A DNA stretch of 21,437 nucleotides from contig JAZKFR010000177.1 of the NCBI GenBank assembly GCA_040386295.1, positions 1 to 21,437 of the forward strand. Direction: 5' to 3'. Of this stretch, positions 7,525-15,065 are shown piece by piece. The notes beneath the pieces were generated by a model, which searched no databases, was not told the origin of the DNA, and saw only the letters and a list, made by a program, of their open reading frames with translations. The position numbers were made by a program, and so were the translations under genes. Source of the DNA: JAZKFR01 sp040386295. GTDB lineage: Bacteria; Pseudomonadota; Gammaproteobacteria; Burkholderiales; Rhodocyclaceae. Position 1 is the stretch's first letter, and every line of letters starts with the position of its first letter.

Positions 7525-7703
7525 TTGGTGTCGATCAGCCTGCCGGTTTGAGCACTGGGCGGGGTTGGCAGCGCTTCCAGTAGCTGTTGAGCTTGCTGTT
7601 TTGCTAGCTGGAGGGCTTTTTTTAAAAGCAGATTTGATCTTGTGTTGTCGTTAGTTGCTTGGCTGAGTGCGACAACAGACGAATCGATATTAGCGATGTT
7701 CAT
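7518..7703 (-). CDS. YjfB-family putative motility protein
   Basis: Small protein of 61 residues matching the YjfB family, short proteins often linked to flagellar regulons but with no established molecular role. The pattern is typical: an N-terminal MNIANIDSSVVALSQA, then a helix LLLKKALQLAKQQAQQLLEALP, and a tail ending GRLIDTKA. No signal peptide or membrane segment is present. The ATG at 7703-7701 has only a weak ribosome site (AGAAG). A FliA-like promoter lies just upstream, which supports the motility link. It is convergent with the GST gene and divergent from the next small gene. Confidence 0.8.
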   Translation of the reverse strand: MNIANIDSSVVALSQATNDNTRSNLLLKKALQLAKQQAQQLLEALPTPPSAQTGRLIDTKA

Positions 7704-7737
7704 AATGAACTTCTGGCCTGAAATGGTTACTAATACT

Positions 7738-7764
7738 GTAGCGACCTTGTTTTTGCAAACTTGA
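7738..7764 (-). promoter_or_regulatory. Sigma-28 (FliA)-like promoter of the YjfB-family gene
   Basis: On the minus strand TCAAGTTT (7764-7757), then 11 bases, then GTCGCTAC (7745-7738). The enterobacterial FliA consensus is TAAAGTTT-N11-GCCGATAA, so the match is 7 of 8 and 5 of 8 with exact spacing. A start near 7730 would leave about 27 bases of leader. An alternative sigma-70 reading (TTGCAA, 17 bases, TATTAG) overlaps it. Confidence 0.5.
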
Positions 7765-7789
7765 CAGAGGAGCGTCGTTTTTTTCTAAG
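7761..7789 (+). promoter_or_regulatory. Sigma-70-like promoter of the 76-residue gene
   Basis: A perfect -35 TTGACA (7761-7766), a 17-base spacer and a weak -10 TCTAAG (7784-7789, 4 of 6) lead to a start about 40 bases before the ATG at 7836. The -35 box overlaps the opposite-strand FliA-like box, so the two promoters could compete. Confidence 0.4.
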
Positions 7790-7835
7790 TGCTTTATTCT
7801 ATTGATCAACCGTAGCATTTTGTGGAGTTTGCACA

Positions 7836-8066
7836 ATGATTACCGTAATGGAAACAAGTACTGGTGAGCTGTGTGTTCAAGAACCGTTACAGCAAAATCA
7901 GCAAACGCTGAGCCAAAATATTGATCGTGAGCGCTCAAGTTACCCGCAAGGCTGCGTTCAAGCTGCCCTAGTCAGCGTCAGTCTTGAATTGTCTGTGCAC
8001 GAGATGCCGCGCTATCAGCAAGCGTTAATGGCGTCCCTTTGTCTCGCTTCAGGCGAGGGCGTGTAA
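7836..8066 (+). CDS. Hypothetical protein, 76 residues
   Basis: I do not recognise this protein. It begins MITVMETSTGELCVQE, has a Gln-rich, polar middle (QQNQQTLSQNIDRER) and a C-terminal half with VQAALVSVSLELSVHE and PRYQQALMASLCLAS that could form helices. No signal peptide or clear membrane segment is seen; it has two Cys. Support for coding is a strong GTGGAG ribosome site nine bases before the ATG, a TTGACA promoter upstream and a hairpin right after the stop. It is transcribed away from the YjfB-family gene, so a link to motility is possible but unproven. Confidence 0.6.
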   Translation: MITVMETSTGELCVQEPLQQNQQTLSQNIDRERSSYPQGCVQAALVSVSLELSVHEMPRYQQALMASLCLASGEGV

Positions 8067-8075
8067 GTTCGCTTG

Positions 8076-8098
8076 GGCGGCAGATTCTTCATGCCGCC
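8076..8098 (+). terminator. Hairpin after the 76-residue gene
   Basis: GGCGGCA (8076-8082) pairs exactly with TGCCGCC (8092-8098) over a 9-base loop, ten bases after the stop at 8066. The GC-rich stem fits a terminator, but no T-run follows. Confidence 0.45.
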
Positions 8099-8275
8099 GA
8101 TGTGGCTTCTGCATAGCTGAACTGCTCATTATTTTATCCAGTCATTGCACCGCGTTGAGTGTTATGCCCGTCGTGTCTTTGATTCTAGTTCCGTAGCTTG
8201 AAGGGGCTTGATTAGGATTCGACTTGGTTTGTGCTTGGTTGCGCTCCACATTTATTTTTTAGTCAAGGTTTCTTC

Positions 8276-9013
8276 ATGTCTCATGCGCGCGCCATTTTCG
8301 GTTTTCATGCAGTGTTGGCGAAATTACGCCACGACCCGAGTGCCGTCCGCGAAATTTATATCGATGCTGCGCGCCATGATGCCCGTTCGCGTGACTTGAT
8401 CGCACGTGCTGAGCTGGCCGCTTTACGCATCGTCGCGGTTGATGCTGCGCGCTTGGAAGCGATGGCGCCGGGTGCGCAGCATCAAGGCGTTATTGCGCAC
8501 GTTGATGCAAAGCAGCGCTATATCGCGCTTGACGATGTGCTCGATACCCTAGAAGAACCGGCGTTCTTACTGATTTTGGACGGGATTCAGGACCCGCACA
8601 ATTTAGGCGCTTGCCTCAGAGTCGCCGATGCTGTGGGTGCGCACGCTGTGATTGCGCCGAAAGATCGTGCCGTGGGTTTGACCCAAACGGCGATCAAAGT
8701 GGCGAGCGGAGCTGCCGAGACAGTGCCCTTTATTACCGTGACAAATCTCGCACGAACTTTGCGCGCGCTGCAGGAGCGAGAGATTCATGTGATTGGTACC
8801 GATGACGCCGCGAGCGAGGATTTGTACAGCGCCGTCTGGCCGGAGGCCAGTGCTTGGGTGCTTGGTTCCGAGGGCGACGGGATGCGTCGGCTGACGCGCG
8901 AGCAGTGTGATCAACGCGTGCGTATTCCTATGTACGGTTCGGTGCAGAGTCTCAATGTTTCCGTCGCCAGTGGTGTGTGTTTATACGAAGCGCGCCGGCG
9001 GCGTGCGGCTTAA
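8276..9013 (+). CDS. rlmB: 23S rRNA (guanosine-2251-2'-O)-methyltransferase
   Basis: SPOUT-class methyltransferase of 245 residues that methylates G2251 in the P-loop of 23S rRNA using SAM. An N-terminal L30e-like RNA-binding part (IFGFHAVLAKL onwards, including QHQGVIAHV) is followed by the knot domain with motif 1 LDGIQDPHNLGACLRVADA, motif 2 WVLGSEGDGMRRL and motif 3 IPMYGSVQSLNVSVASG. The family N-terminus (SHARAIFGFHAV) sets the start at ATG 8276 with AAGG nine bases upstream; the longer TTG-started frame from 8231 has no support. In many Burkholderiales rlmB follows rnr, but here the upstream gene is the unknown small protein. The cyclase gene follows after 51 bases and may be cotranscribed. 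Confidence 0.93.
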   Translation: MSHARAIFGFHAVLAKLRHDPSAVREIYIDAARHDARSRDLIARAELAALRIVAVDAARLEAMAPGAQHQGVIAHVDAKQRYIALDDVLDTLEEPAFLLILDGIQDPHNLGACLRVADAVGAHAVIAPKDRAVGLTQTAIKVASGAAETVPFITVTNLARTLRALQEREIHVIGTDDAASEDLYSAVWPEASAWVLGSEGDGMRRLTREQCDQRVRIPMYGSVQSLNVSVASGVCLYEARRRRAA

Positions 9014-9064
9014 CAGCGTTTCTTGCTCATTTTTACTTAACCTTGCTTTGGGAGTATCTGCTCA

Positions 9065-9973
9065 ATGGAAAAAGAACTTGCCGAGAAAGAAACCGAGACT
9101 GCGATTCTTTTTGCCGATGTAAGTGGCAGTACGCGCCTATACGAAACCGCTGGTGATAGTGCGGCGCTGGCTGCGATTGAGCAGTGCATCGAGATTTTTT
9201 GTCAGCAAACTTTAGCCGAAGCAGGGCGTGTGATTAAGAAAATTGGCGACGAGGTCATGGCGCAATTTCCGAGTGCCAACGCAGCAGCCAACGCGGCAAT
9301 TGAAATGCAGTTGGCCGTACAGAGTCTGGCGCCAGTTGCCGGAGAAAAGCTCGGCATTCGGGTTGGCTTTCATTTGGGGCCTGTCGTCGAGCGCGACAAC
9401 GATGTCTTTGGCGATACCGTTAATCTGGCGGCGCGCTTGGCAGGATTGGCTGCGCGCGGACAGATTATGACCTCGCTAGATACGGTCAAGCAGATGAATT
9501 TAGGGCTTAAATCAAGCTGTCGACCTTTGCATGCGATCCCGGTTAAAGGTAAGGCGCAAGAGGTCGCCTTGTGCGAGCTGATGTGGCAACAATCAGACGA
9601 TGTGACCACCATGGCCGCACCTCGTTCAGTTGCTGTGGCGGCTAGTGTTGCTTGCCTGAGACTCAGTTATCACGACCTGACTTACCTTCTTAATGCAGAG
9701 AAAACTAGCCTGACTTTAGGCCGTGACGCGACTTGTGATTTGCCCATTCTTGATCGAATGGCGTCGCGCGTACACGGCAAAATCGAACGGCGTGGCAATA
9801 AATTTTTTCTCGTAGACCATAGCGCTAACGGAACCTACGTTCAGCCGTCAGGCGGAGCTGAAACGGTCTTAAGGCGTGAAGAGTTTGCATTGAGCGGCGG
9901 TGGCACGATTACTTTTGGTCAGTCGCACGAAAATACGACGGAGATGGTTGCCTATGTCGTTGAGCAAGGCTGA
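9065..9973 (+). CDS. Class III adenylate cyclase fused to FHA domain
   Basis: Cytoplasmic two-domain signalling protein of 302 residues. The N-terminal cyclase domain (about 12-175) has both metal Asp (D18 in LFADVSGSTR, D62 in KKIGDEVM), the purine-selecting Lys (K58) and the transition-state pair N120/R124 in GDTVNLAARL, so activity on ATP is likely. A linker leads to an FHA domain (about 205-285) with GR (219-220), SRVH (234-237) and DHSANGT (251-257), the residues that grip phosphothreonine. FHA domains usually bind a partner phosphorylated by a Ser/Thr kinase; one is encoded about 2 kb away. A GGGAG ribosome site precedes the ATG and an intrinsic terminator overlaps its stop. Confidence 0.9.
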   Translation: MEKELAEKETETAILFADVSGSTRLYETAGDSAALAAIEQCIEIFCQQTLAEAGRVIKKIGDEVMAQFPSANAAANAAIEMQLAVQSLAPVAGEKLGIRVGFHLGPVVERDNDVFGDTVNLAARLAGLAARGQIMTSLDTVKQMNLGLKSSCRPLHAIPVKGKAQEVALCELMWQQSDDVTTMAAPRSVAVAASVACLRLSYHDLTYLLNAEKTSLTLGRDATCDLPILDRMASRVHGKIERRGNKFFLVDHSANGTYVQPSGGAETVLRREEFALSGGGTITFGQSHENTTEMVAYVVEQG

Positions 9974-9989
9974 GGGTTTGTCAGCTTTT
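9966..9989 (+). terminator. Intrinsic terminator overlapping the cyclase stop codon
   Basis: AAGGCTGA (9966-9973) pairs with TCAGCTTT (9981-9988), 8 bp with one G-U, over a 7-base loop, and runs into TTTT (9986-9989). The TGA stop is part of the left arm. The T-run is short, so efficiency is uncertain. Confidence 0.5.
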
Positions 9990-10217
9990 CTGTCTGCGCT
10001 TCTCTGCTTACTCTGCTTAATCAATGCGCATTGAAGCGGGTATTTTTGCGTTGTTAAATTGTTGAACTATTGACTTCGCCTTGTCTTGCTACAGTAAGGT
10101 CTGCGCTTCATTTTTGTTTTCCGTTTCTGCTGCAAATCAGCATGGATGTGCTGAATGTATGGCGCAGTCTGTTTTTTGGTTTTTGTCGCGCTATTGATTT
10201 AGCCATGGTACTTAGCA

Positions 10218-10865
10218 ATGTCCGAACTTCTTAATTTCCAATCAATCGACGACTTCTCTTTTGCCTTCGTTCGGCATGGTGCGACCGATTTTAATTTGCG
10301 CGGTTTGCGTTGTGGCGGCGATCTTGATCTTCCTCTGGCTGAGACTGCTTACCAGCCTATTCTTGAACTTGGGTGCTGGCTGCGCAGTCAGAAAATTCAT
10401 TTTGGCAAGATTCTGTGCGGCAATTTGCTGCGTGTTCGGCAAACTGCTTTGCTCCTGAGCGGTGTGTTAGATGCTTTGCCAGTGCTTTCCATAGCTGATT
10501 TAGATGAGCGTCACCTGGGGGACTGGAATGGTCGTCCGATTGCTGAAACCGAGGCCTTGTTGCAGGCACAACAGACTCCAGCAGGAGGCGAGTCTGAGGC
10601 CGAGTTTGCGCTGCGTATTCGTCGAGCTTTAAGCGAAATTTATCGACAACGCAATCAGCGTCCCTTGGTGATTAGCAGTCAAGGGGTGGCCAGGGTTTTT
10701 TACGGTATGTTGGGTGGTGCAGGGCGTTTGCGTCTTGGCAATGGTGAATGGGTTGAGTTTGCCCGAACCACGCATGCTGAAACACAGAATGTTTCTCTTC
10801 AGCTAAGGCGCAGATTGCCTGCTACAGCGCACGCTTCAGCGGGTTCGGGTGATGGTGCAAGCTAG
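10218..10865 (+). CDS. Histidine phosphatase superfamily protein lacking the second catalytic His
   Basis: Protein of 215 residues with the phosphoglycerate-mutase/acid-phosphatase fold. The phospho-accepting RHG motif is at 19-21 (FAFVRHGATDFN), the second Arg lies in LLRVRQTA (R74) and the acid Glu in LDERHLGDWNG (E97). The usual second histidine, in a VSHGG-type motif after a hydrophobic strand, should be at residue 154; here the segment reads LVISSQGVAR, with Ser and Gln instead. It may be a slow or altered phosphatase, or a binding protein. No clear ribosome site precedes the ATG at 10218. The last 44 bases overlap the convergent hydrolase gene. Substrate unknown. Confidence 0.8.
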   Translation: MSELLNFQSIDDFSFAFVRHGATDFNLRGLRCGGDLDLPLAETAYQPILELGCWLRSQKIHFGKILCGNLLRVRQTALLLSGVLDALPVLSIADLDERHLGDWNGRPIAETEALLQAQQTPAGGESEAEFALRIRRALSEIYRQRNQRPLVISSQGVARVFYGMLGGAGRLRLGNGEWVEFARTTHAETQNVSLQLRRRLPATAHASAGSGDGAS

Positions 10866-11892
10866 TGTATTCACTGCGGCTAGTCGCTTTGTCGAGTAGC
10901 CAGTGATGTATGAAATGTAATTGATTTTGATCGCACAGCGTTGGCGTGTGCCCGGTATCGGGTACGTGCATGATTTCGATGTTTTGATGTGCTCGCATAC
11001 GCTCGATGGTGTCTGTTGTTAAAGCGTCGGACTCCATTCCGTGCACTAGAAAAACCGGGCACTTGATCTGCTGCCAAGCAGCCCATTGATCGAGATTCTC
11101 TGCGGCGTCACGACGATAAGCCTGCATGCTGCGCATGTCATAGCGGTAAATTCTGCCGCGATTTTCTGTTGACCAACGTGTCTGCTGCCAAGCGACAAAT
11201 AGCCTTGTTTCTTCGTCGATGGGGCCGTCATTCTTCTGTGCTGCACCGATGCGTCGCGTCATATCCTCTGGATTACTGAAGACATGAAATCGAGACAACA
11301 CCTCGGCACGGCGTTGCCTGCGCTGATGATGAATAAACGGACCTATATCGTTCAGGATCAGTCGTTCAACCAGGTGTTCGTGTTGGGCAGCAAAGTCGAT
11401 GGCGATGTTACCGCCCAGTGATGAACCTAATAGATTGAGCGGCCTACTCGTGCCAAGGTGGCGCACCATCTGGCGCATCTGCTCGAGTAGCGTTGCATGG
11501 TTGTATTCGCACTCATGCGCTAACCATCCAGAGCGTCCTCTGCCTAGCCAATCCATGCAGATAACATAAAATTCTTTGTGCAGCGCAGCGGCTAAAAAAG
11601 AGAAGCGCATCGCTGTGTTGGCGATGCCCCCGCAACACAAAAGCACAGGTTTATCAGGTGATCCCCAAGCGACGTAAGAGACAGGGACTGAGTAGCGTTT
11701 TTGTAAGCGTTCAGGCACACCGTTTTGCAGTTGCTCGGGTTGTACGTAATCGAATTGTTTTAGGCTGTACTGCCCGCTAAAGGTTTGTGTCACACGATCC
11801 GCTCTCGCTTTGAGCGCTTGCCATTGTTGCTCGATCTGCTCGGCAGACGGCGTGATGAGGTGCAAGGGCTTAGTTGCGCTGGGCTGGATCAT
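10822..11892 (-). CDS. Alpha/beta hydrolase coupled to the sensor kinase
   Basis: Cytoplasmic alpha/beta-hydrolase of 356 residues. The nucleophile elbow is GSSLGG (156-161, Ser158), the oxyanion-side segment is LLCCGGIANT (84-93), the catalytic acid is probably D289 in HGMESDAL and the catalytic His H315 in DTGHTPT. An N-terminal extension of about 75 residues precedes the core and the C-terminus is His-rich (SLHHHPNPL). Its ATG overlaps the TGA of the upstream kinase (ATGA at 11889-11892), so it should be made together with the kinase. The fold suggests an esterase, lipase or epoxide-hydrolase-like activity but the substrate cannot be told. The 3' end runs 44 bases into the convergent phosphatase gene. 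Confidence 0.85.
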   Translation of the reverse strand: MIQPSATKPLHLITPSAEQIEQQWQALKARADRVTQTFSGQYSLKQFDYVQPEQLQNGVPERLQKRYSVPVSYVAWGSPDKPVLLCCGGIANTAMRFSFLAAALHKEFYVICMDWLGRGRSGWLAHECEYNHATLLEQMRQMVRHLGTSRPLNLLGSSLGGNIAIDFAAQHEHLVERLILNDIGPFIHHQRRQRRAEVLSRFHVFSNPEDMTRRIGAAQKNDGPIDEETRLFVAWQQTRWSTENRGRIYRYDMRSMQAYRRDAAENLDQWAAWQQIKCPVFLVHGMESDALTTDTIERMRAHQNIEIMHVPDTGHTPTLCDQNQLHFIHHWLLDKATSRSEYTSLHHHPNPLKRAL

Positions 11893-14384
11893 GGTGCGCT
11901 ATCTCGAGCGCGCTTGTTTACTGCGCTTGCTTTACGATTTGCGTGTTCGCGTTCGCGCTGGCGTAGCACGTCGATCATGACGTTGAATGTGCGTGCCAGT
12001 TGTCCAATCTCGTCGTTGTTGGTGACTTTGATGCTGGCCCGATCGTAATCACCGTTTTTGAGCGCGTGCGCTGCGGTGATTAGGTTGCGAATCGGTTTGA
12101 CGATGGTGCGTGCAAAGAGCAGCGCCAGAATCAAGAACACCAAGCCGACCAAAATGACGCTATTGAGCACGTTGGTAAATAAACGATTCAGTGGCTCGGC
12201 AAAGAAAGCGCGCGATTCGGTGACGCCAATGACCCAGTTTTGTCCGTGTACAGGTGCAAAACCTGCAATCTCTTCGCTACCAGAAATGGTTGATTTATAA
12301 CTGATATTGCCTGGCTTCTCTGCACCGATCATGGCCTTGGCTAACTGAGGCATATTCAGCGTATCGATTTTGTCGCGGCGGAAACGCTGGTCAGCGATGA
12401 TTTTACTTAGCGCGTCTGGCGATAAAGGCGCCAAGCTGTGATAGAGGAGGTTCTTATCGGGGTGATGCAGCATGACGCCGTCACCGTCGATCATGAACGG
12501 AATGCGTTCCGAGCCTTGTCGCACTTCGTCAAGCAGGCTTGTGATCGATGATCCCTTGATACGCAAAACGACTGCGCCAATGATCTTATGCGCACTATCC
12601 ATCACTGGGGTCGAGTAAAAAACGCCTGCGGCGCCGGCGACTGCCCCGACAATAACGCCGGTGATGTGCGTTTTTCCTTCCATTGCCGCTTTGAAGTATT
12701 CGCGAAATTTGAAATTACGGCCTACGACAGCGGGATCGCTTGACGCCAGTGCAGTCCCGCTGGCGTCCATGACGATGACGAGTTGCACATCGGTGTTAGC
12801 CGTAACCAGGCCTTCTAATTTGGTGCGTAAGGCTTGTTGTCCCTGTTCGCTCGGGGCTGCGAGAAAATGTACAAAGTCTTCGTCGGTGCCTAGGTAGGTG
12901 GCTAAATTTTTGCTGTCGTTAACCAACTGGGAAATACGGCCAGCAGTGCTCTGCGCGAGTTGTTCTAGGTTGCGCATTTCACCTGTCGCTACCGTCGAGA
13001 GACTACCGTTTAGGTTGTAGTAAGCGGTAATCAACATCGGCATCAACGCAGTGAGCACCATAGCCAGCGTCATTTTGACGGCAATTGGCCAAGAACTTGG
13101 GCGCGCCAAATTGCGGCCAAAACGAAATAGTTTGCTTTTGAGTTGGCGCATGTGGGAGAGCGCGTGCCCGTGCGCTAGCCTGTGCTCAAGCTCATCTGCG
13201 TCGTCTCCTACCTTGGACAGGGCTGCCTGGAGGTTGAGGCTTGAAGTGTGTGCTGCGCACAGCGCTTGGCAAAACGCGTTTACGTTTTGCGGCCTGTCTT
13301 GTGCCAAAGGTTTTAGGGCCCAGTCGATGGCGCGCAGAAATTCTGGGCTGAAGCGTCCCTGGCCCACTTTTTCAGCTGGCTCCATCGGATCATTGTCCGC
13401 GATGCGTTCGGGCGCAGGAGGGGGTTTGCGTCCCGTGATCATGAAGTAGAGCGTGGCGCCAAAAGCGTAAATATCGGTCCACGGACCTTGTTCGCTAATT
13501 TCATGCTGCTCGATGGGGCCGTAGCCTGGGGTGACTACGTTGCTCATGCCATCGCTGTCGCTGGCGTTTTGCCTTGCTGCACCGAAATCGAGCAAGACAA
13601 AACTGCCATCTTCTTGTCGTACGTAAATGTTGTCTGGCTTGATATCACGGTGCAAATAGCCGGTTTCGTGCACGATCGCTAAACCGTCGAGCAGCGGCAG
13701 CAAGCGTGCTAACAAATCTTGTTCGGAGATGTCTGTGTGATTGCGCCACCAAGATTTAAGCGATTTTCCTCGTTCGTATTCGAGCACCATGTAAGCCGTA
13801 TCGTTCGCTTCAAAGAAGCGCGCTACCCGAACGATATTGGGATGGCGGAAGGTGGCTAGCGTGCGCGCTTCTACTAAGAAGCAATCGAGCGCGTGTTGGT
13901 AGAATTCGCGATCTTCCTTACGTCTTGGCGCGACTGATTTATCTGATGCTCGGCAGGCAAAGGTTTCTGGTAGGTATTCTTTGATCGCGACTTTGGCGTC
14001 TAGGTGAATATCAGTGGCAAGGTAAGTGATGCCGAAACCACCCTGTCCGAGAATCGCGTCGATCCTATATTCGTGCAGCTTGAAACCGACCGGTAAGGCC
14101 AGCGCAGCACCCGGTGTGACTCCTGCCGTGGATGGTAGTGGGTCGTCTGATGCCGAGCTGATCGGCGAGTCCACTCGCTGTGTTTGTGTTTTGCGTTGAT
14201 GGTGGAAGTTTGGGTCGACGATGGTCGCGTCATCGGTAATTGTTTGCGCTGGAGTGGGTTGAGCGTTGCCGAGCATGGAGGCAAATAGAGGGTCGACTAC
14301 TGTCCGTTCGCTATCTGCGGAATCGCTTTGCGCGTCCGTTTCTGCGTGCCTGAGCGAATGGTCGGAAGAGGTGTCCTGATTCAT
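11889..14384 (-). CDS. Membrane Ser/Thr protein kinase with dCache sensor and C-terminal HAMP
   Basis: Large receptor kinase of 831 residues. A disordered N-terminal tail (1-100) has T-x-x-D motifs at T28, T48 and T54. The kinase domain (about 103-380) is complete: GQGGFG (113-118), VAIK Lys135, helix-C Glu172, HRDIKPDN (D247, N252), DFG (266-268) and the GYGPIEQ activation end. A transmembrane helix (437-457), a periplasmic dCache-type sensor (about 458-735) and a second helix (738-758) follow, then a HAMP domain (759-812) and a short basic tail. So the kinase sits in front of the sensor, with no output behind HAMP. GGAG precedes the ATG. Ligand unknown; dCache domains often bind amino acids or similar small molecules. 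Confidence 0.92.
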   Translation of the reverse strand: MNQDTSSDHSLRHAETDAQSDSADSERTVVDPLFASMLGNAQPTPAQTITDDATIVDPNFHHQRKTQTQRVDSPISSASDDPLPSTAGVTPGAALALPVGFKLHEYRIDAILGQGGFGITYLATDIHLDAKVAIKEYLPETFACRASDKSVAPRRKEDREFYQHALDCFLVEARTLATFRHPNIVRVARFFEANDTAYMVLEYERGKSLKSWWRNHTDISEQDLLARLLPLLDGLAIVHETGYLHRDIKPDNIYVRQEDGSFVLLDFGAARQNASDSDGMSNVVTPGYGPIEQHEISEQGPWTDIYAFGATLYFMITGRKPPPAPERIADNDPMEPAEKVGQGRFSPEFLRAIDWALKPLAQDRPQNVNAFCQALCAAHTSSLNLQAALSKVGDDADELEHRLAHGHALSHMRQLKSKLFRFGRNLARPSSWPIAVKMTLAMVLTALMPMLITAYYNLNGSLSTVATGEMRNLEQLAQSTAGRISQLVNDSKNLATYLGTDEDFVHFLAAPSEQGQQALRTKLEGLVTANTDVQLVIVMDASGTALASSDPAVVGRNFKFREYFKAAMEGKTHITGVIVGAVAGAAGVFYSTPVMDSAHKIIGAVVLRIKGSSITSLLDEVRQGSERIPFMIDGDGVMLHHPDKNLLYHSLAPLSPDALSKIIADQRFRRDKIDTLNMPQLAKAMIGAEKPGNISYKSTISGSEEIAGFAPVHGQNWVIGVTESRAFFAEPLNRLFTNVLNSVILVGLVFLILALLFARTIVKPIRNLITAAHALKNGDYDRASIKVTNNDEIGQLARTFNVMIDVLRQREREHANRKASAVNKRARDSAP

Positions 14385-14455
14385 TGGTGCTCCGTCTTTG
14401 GAATGCTGATTTGCTGGTGAAACGGGTGTCTCATGACTGATGTTAGCTGGTTAAA

Positions 14456-14487
14456 AGCCATGGCACGATCAATTTCGTTGCATGGCT
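14456..14487. repeat. Imperfect inverted repeat upstream of the kinase gene
   Basis: AGCCATGGCACGA (14456-14468) and TCGTTGCATGGCT (14475-14487) are complementary at 11 of 13 positions around a 6-base loop, 72 bases upstream of the kinase ATG. It could be an operator or a hairpin in the kinase leader RNA. Confidence 0.5.
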
Positions 14488-14951
14488 GAGTGCCGGGGTG
14501 TTGTCGCCTTCGCGTTTGGGCTTGTTTGCGTATAAATTATGTCGGGTACGTGTGTTTGGTTTGTAGGATCTGGCTAGTCGTTTCAGCGTACAAACCAGTG
14601 CTGAACCGAGTGGCTGAACCCATGAATTTCGCCACCTTCAAACAGATTCGGGATTCGCATCAGGGTTTGCCTCGCCAATGGCCGCGTTATAAATTCCCGT
14701 TATGGATTGGCAGCAATTTGTCCTTGGGGTGTCAATCCGTTTTTAGTGTTACGCAAGCTTATGGGGTAAAGAGGCGCCAGGTTAATCTATTCATTGATTT
14801 TATGTTTAACCACTTATCTCCTTGCTGGCTGCGCTAAGCCCCGATCTGCCGAAGGTCTGCATCTGAACCTTGTTCTCGCTTTTCTGCATAATTAAGTTGC
14901 GTTAGCATTTTGCGCTGACGCTGTGTCGTCTAATTTGCCGTCTAATTCCGC

Positions 14952-14969
14952 GTGCATGCTAACATGCAC
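14952..14969. repeat. Perfect 7-bp inverted repeat upstream of the sensor-MFS operon
   Basis: GTGCATG (14952-14958), spacer CTAA, CATGCAC (14963-14969). The dyad is typical in size for a dimeric repressor site such as GntR or TetR type, and lies about 130 bases upstream of the operon's first ATG. Confidence 0.5.
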
Positions 14970-15051
14970 CCCAGTGCTGTAAGTCTTTCTCCGAGTCAGA
15001 TATTGGCCGTTTTGTTGCCTCCAACCAGTTGCCTTGTTGTGCCGCTGATTC

Positions 15052-15065
15052 GAGCATGGATGCTC
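15052..15065. repeat. 6-bp palindrome just upstream of the sensor-MFS operon
   Basis: GAGCAT (15052-15057), GG, ATGCTC (15060-15065), ending 36 bases before the ATG at 15102. The two-base centre makes an RNA hairpin unlikely, so a protein-binding site is the better guess. Its half-site shares GCAT with the dyad at 14952-14969. Confidence 0.4.

Noticed and set aside
10070..10098. Promoter upstream of the phosphatase-fold gene (TTGACT at 10070)
   Set aside because: No acceptable -10 box lies at 16-18 bases; TACAGT is only 14 bases away and the leader would be over 100 bases.
13051..13449. 132-codon plus-strand frame
   Set aside because: It is antisense to the kinase domain region and shows Ser/Cys-rich composition with no motif.
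14490..14837. 115-codon plus-strand frame in the kinase/sensor intergenic region
   Set aside because: It is rich in Cys, Trp and Arg, has no ribosome site, no domain-like pattern and no operon context. The internal ATG at 14622 is no better.
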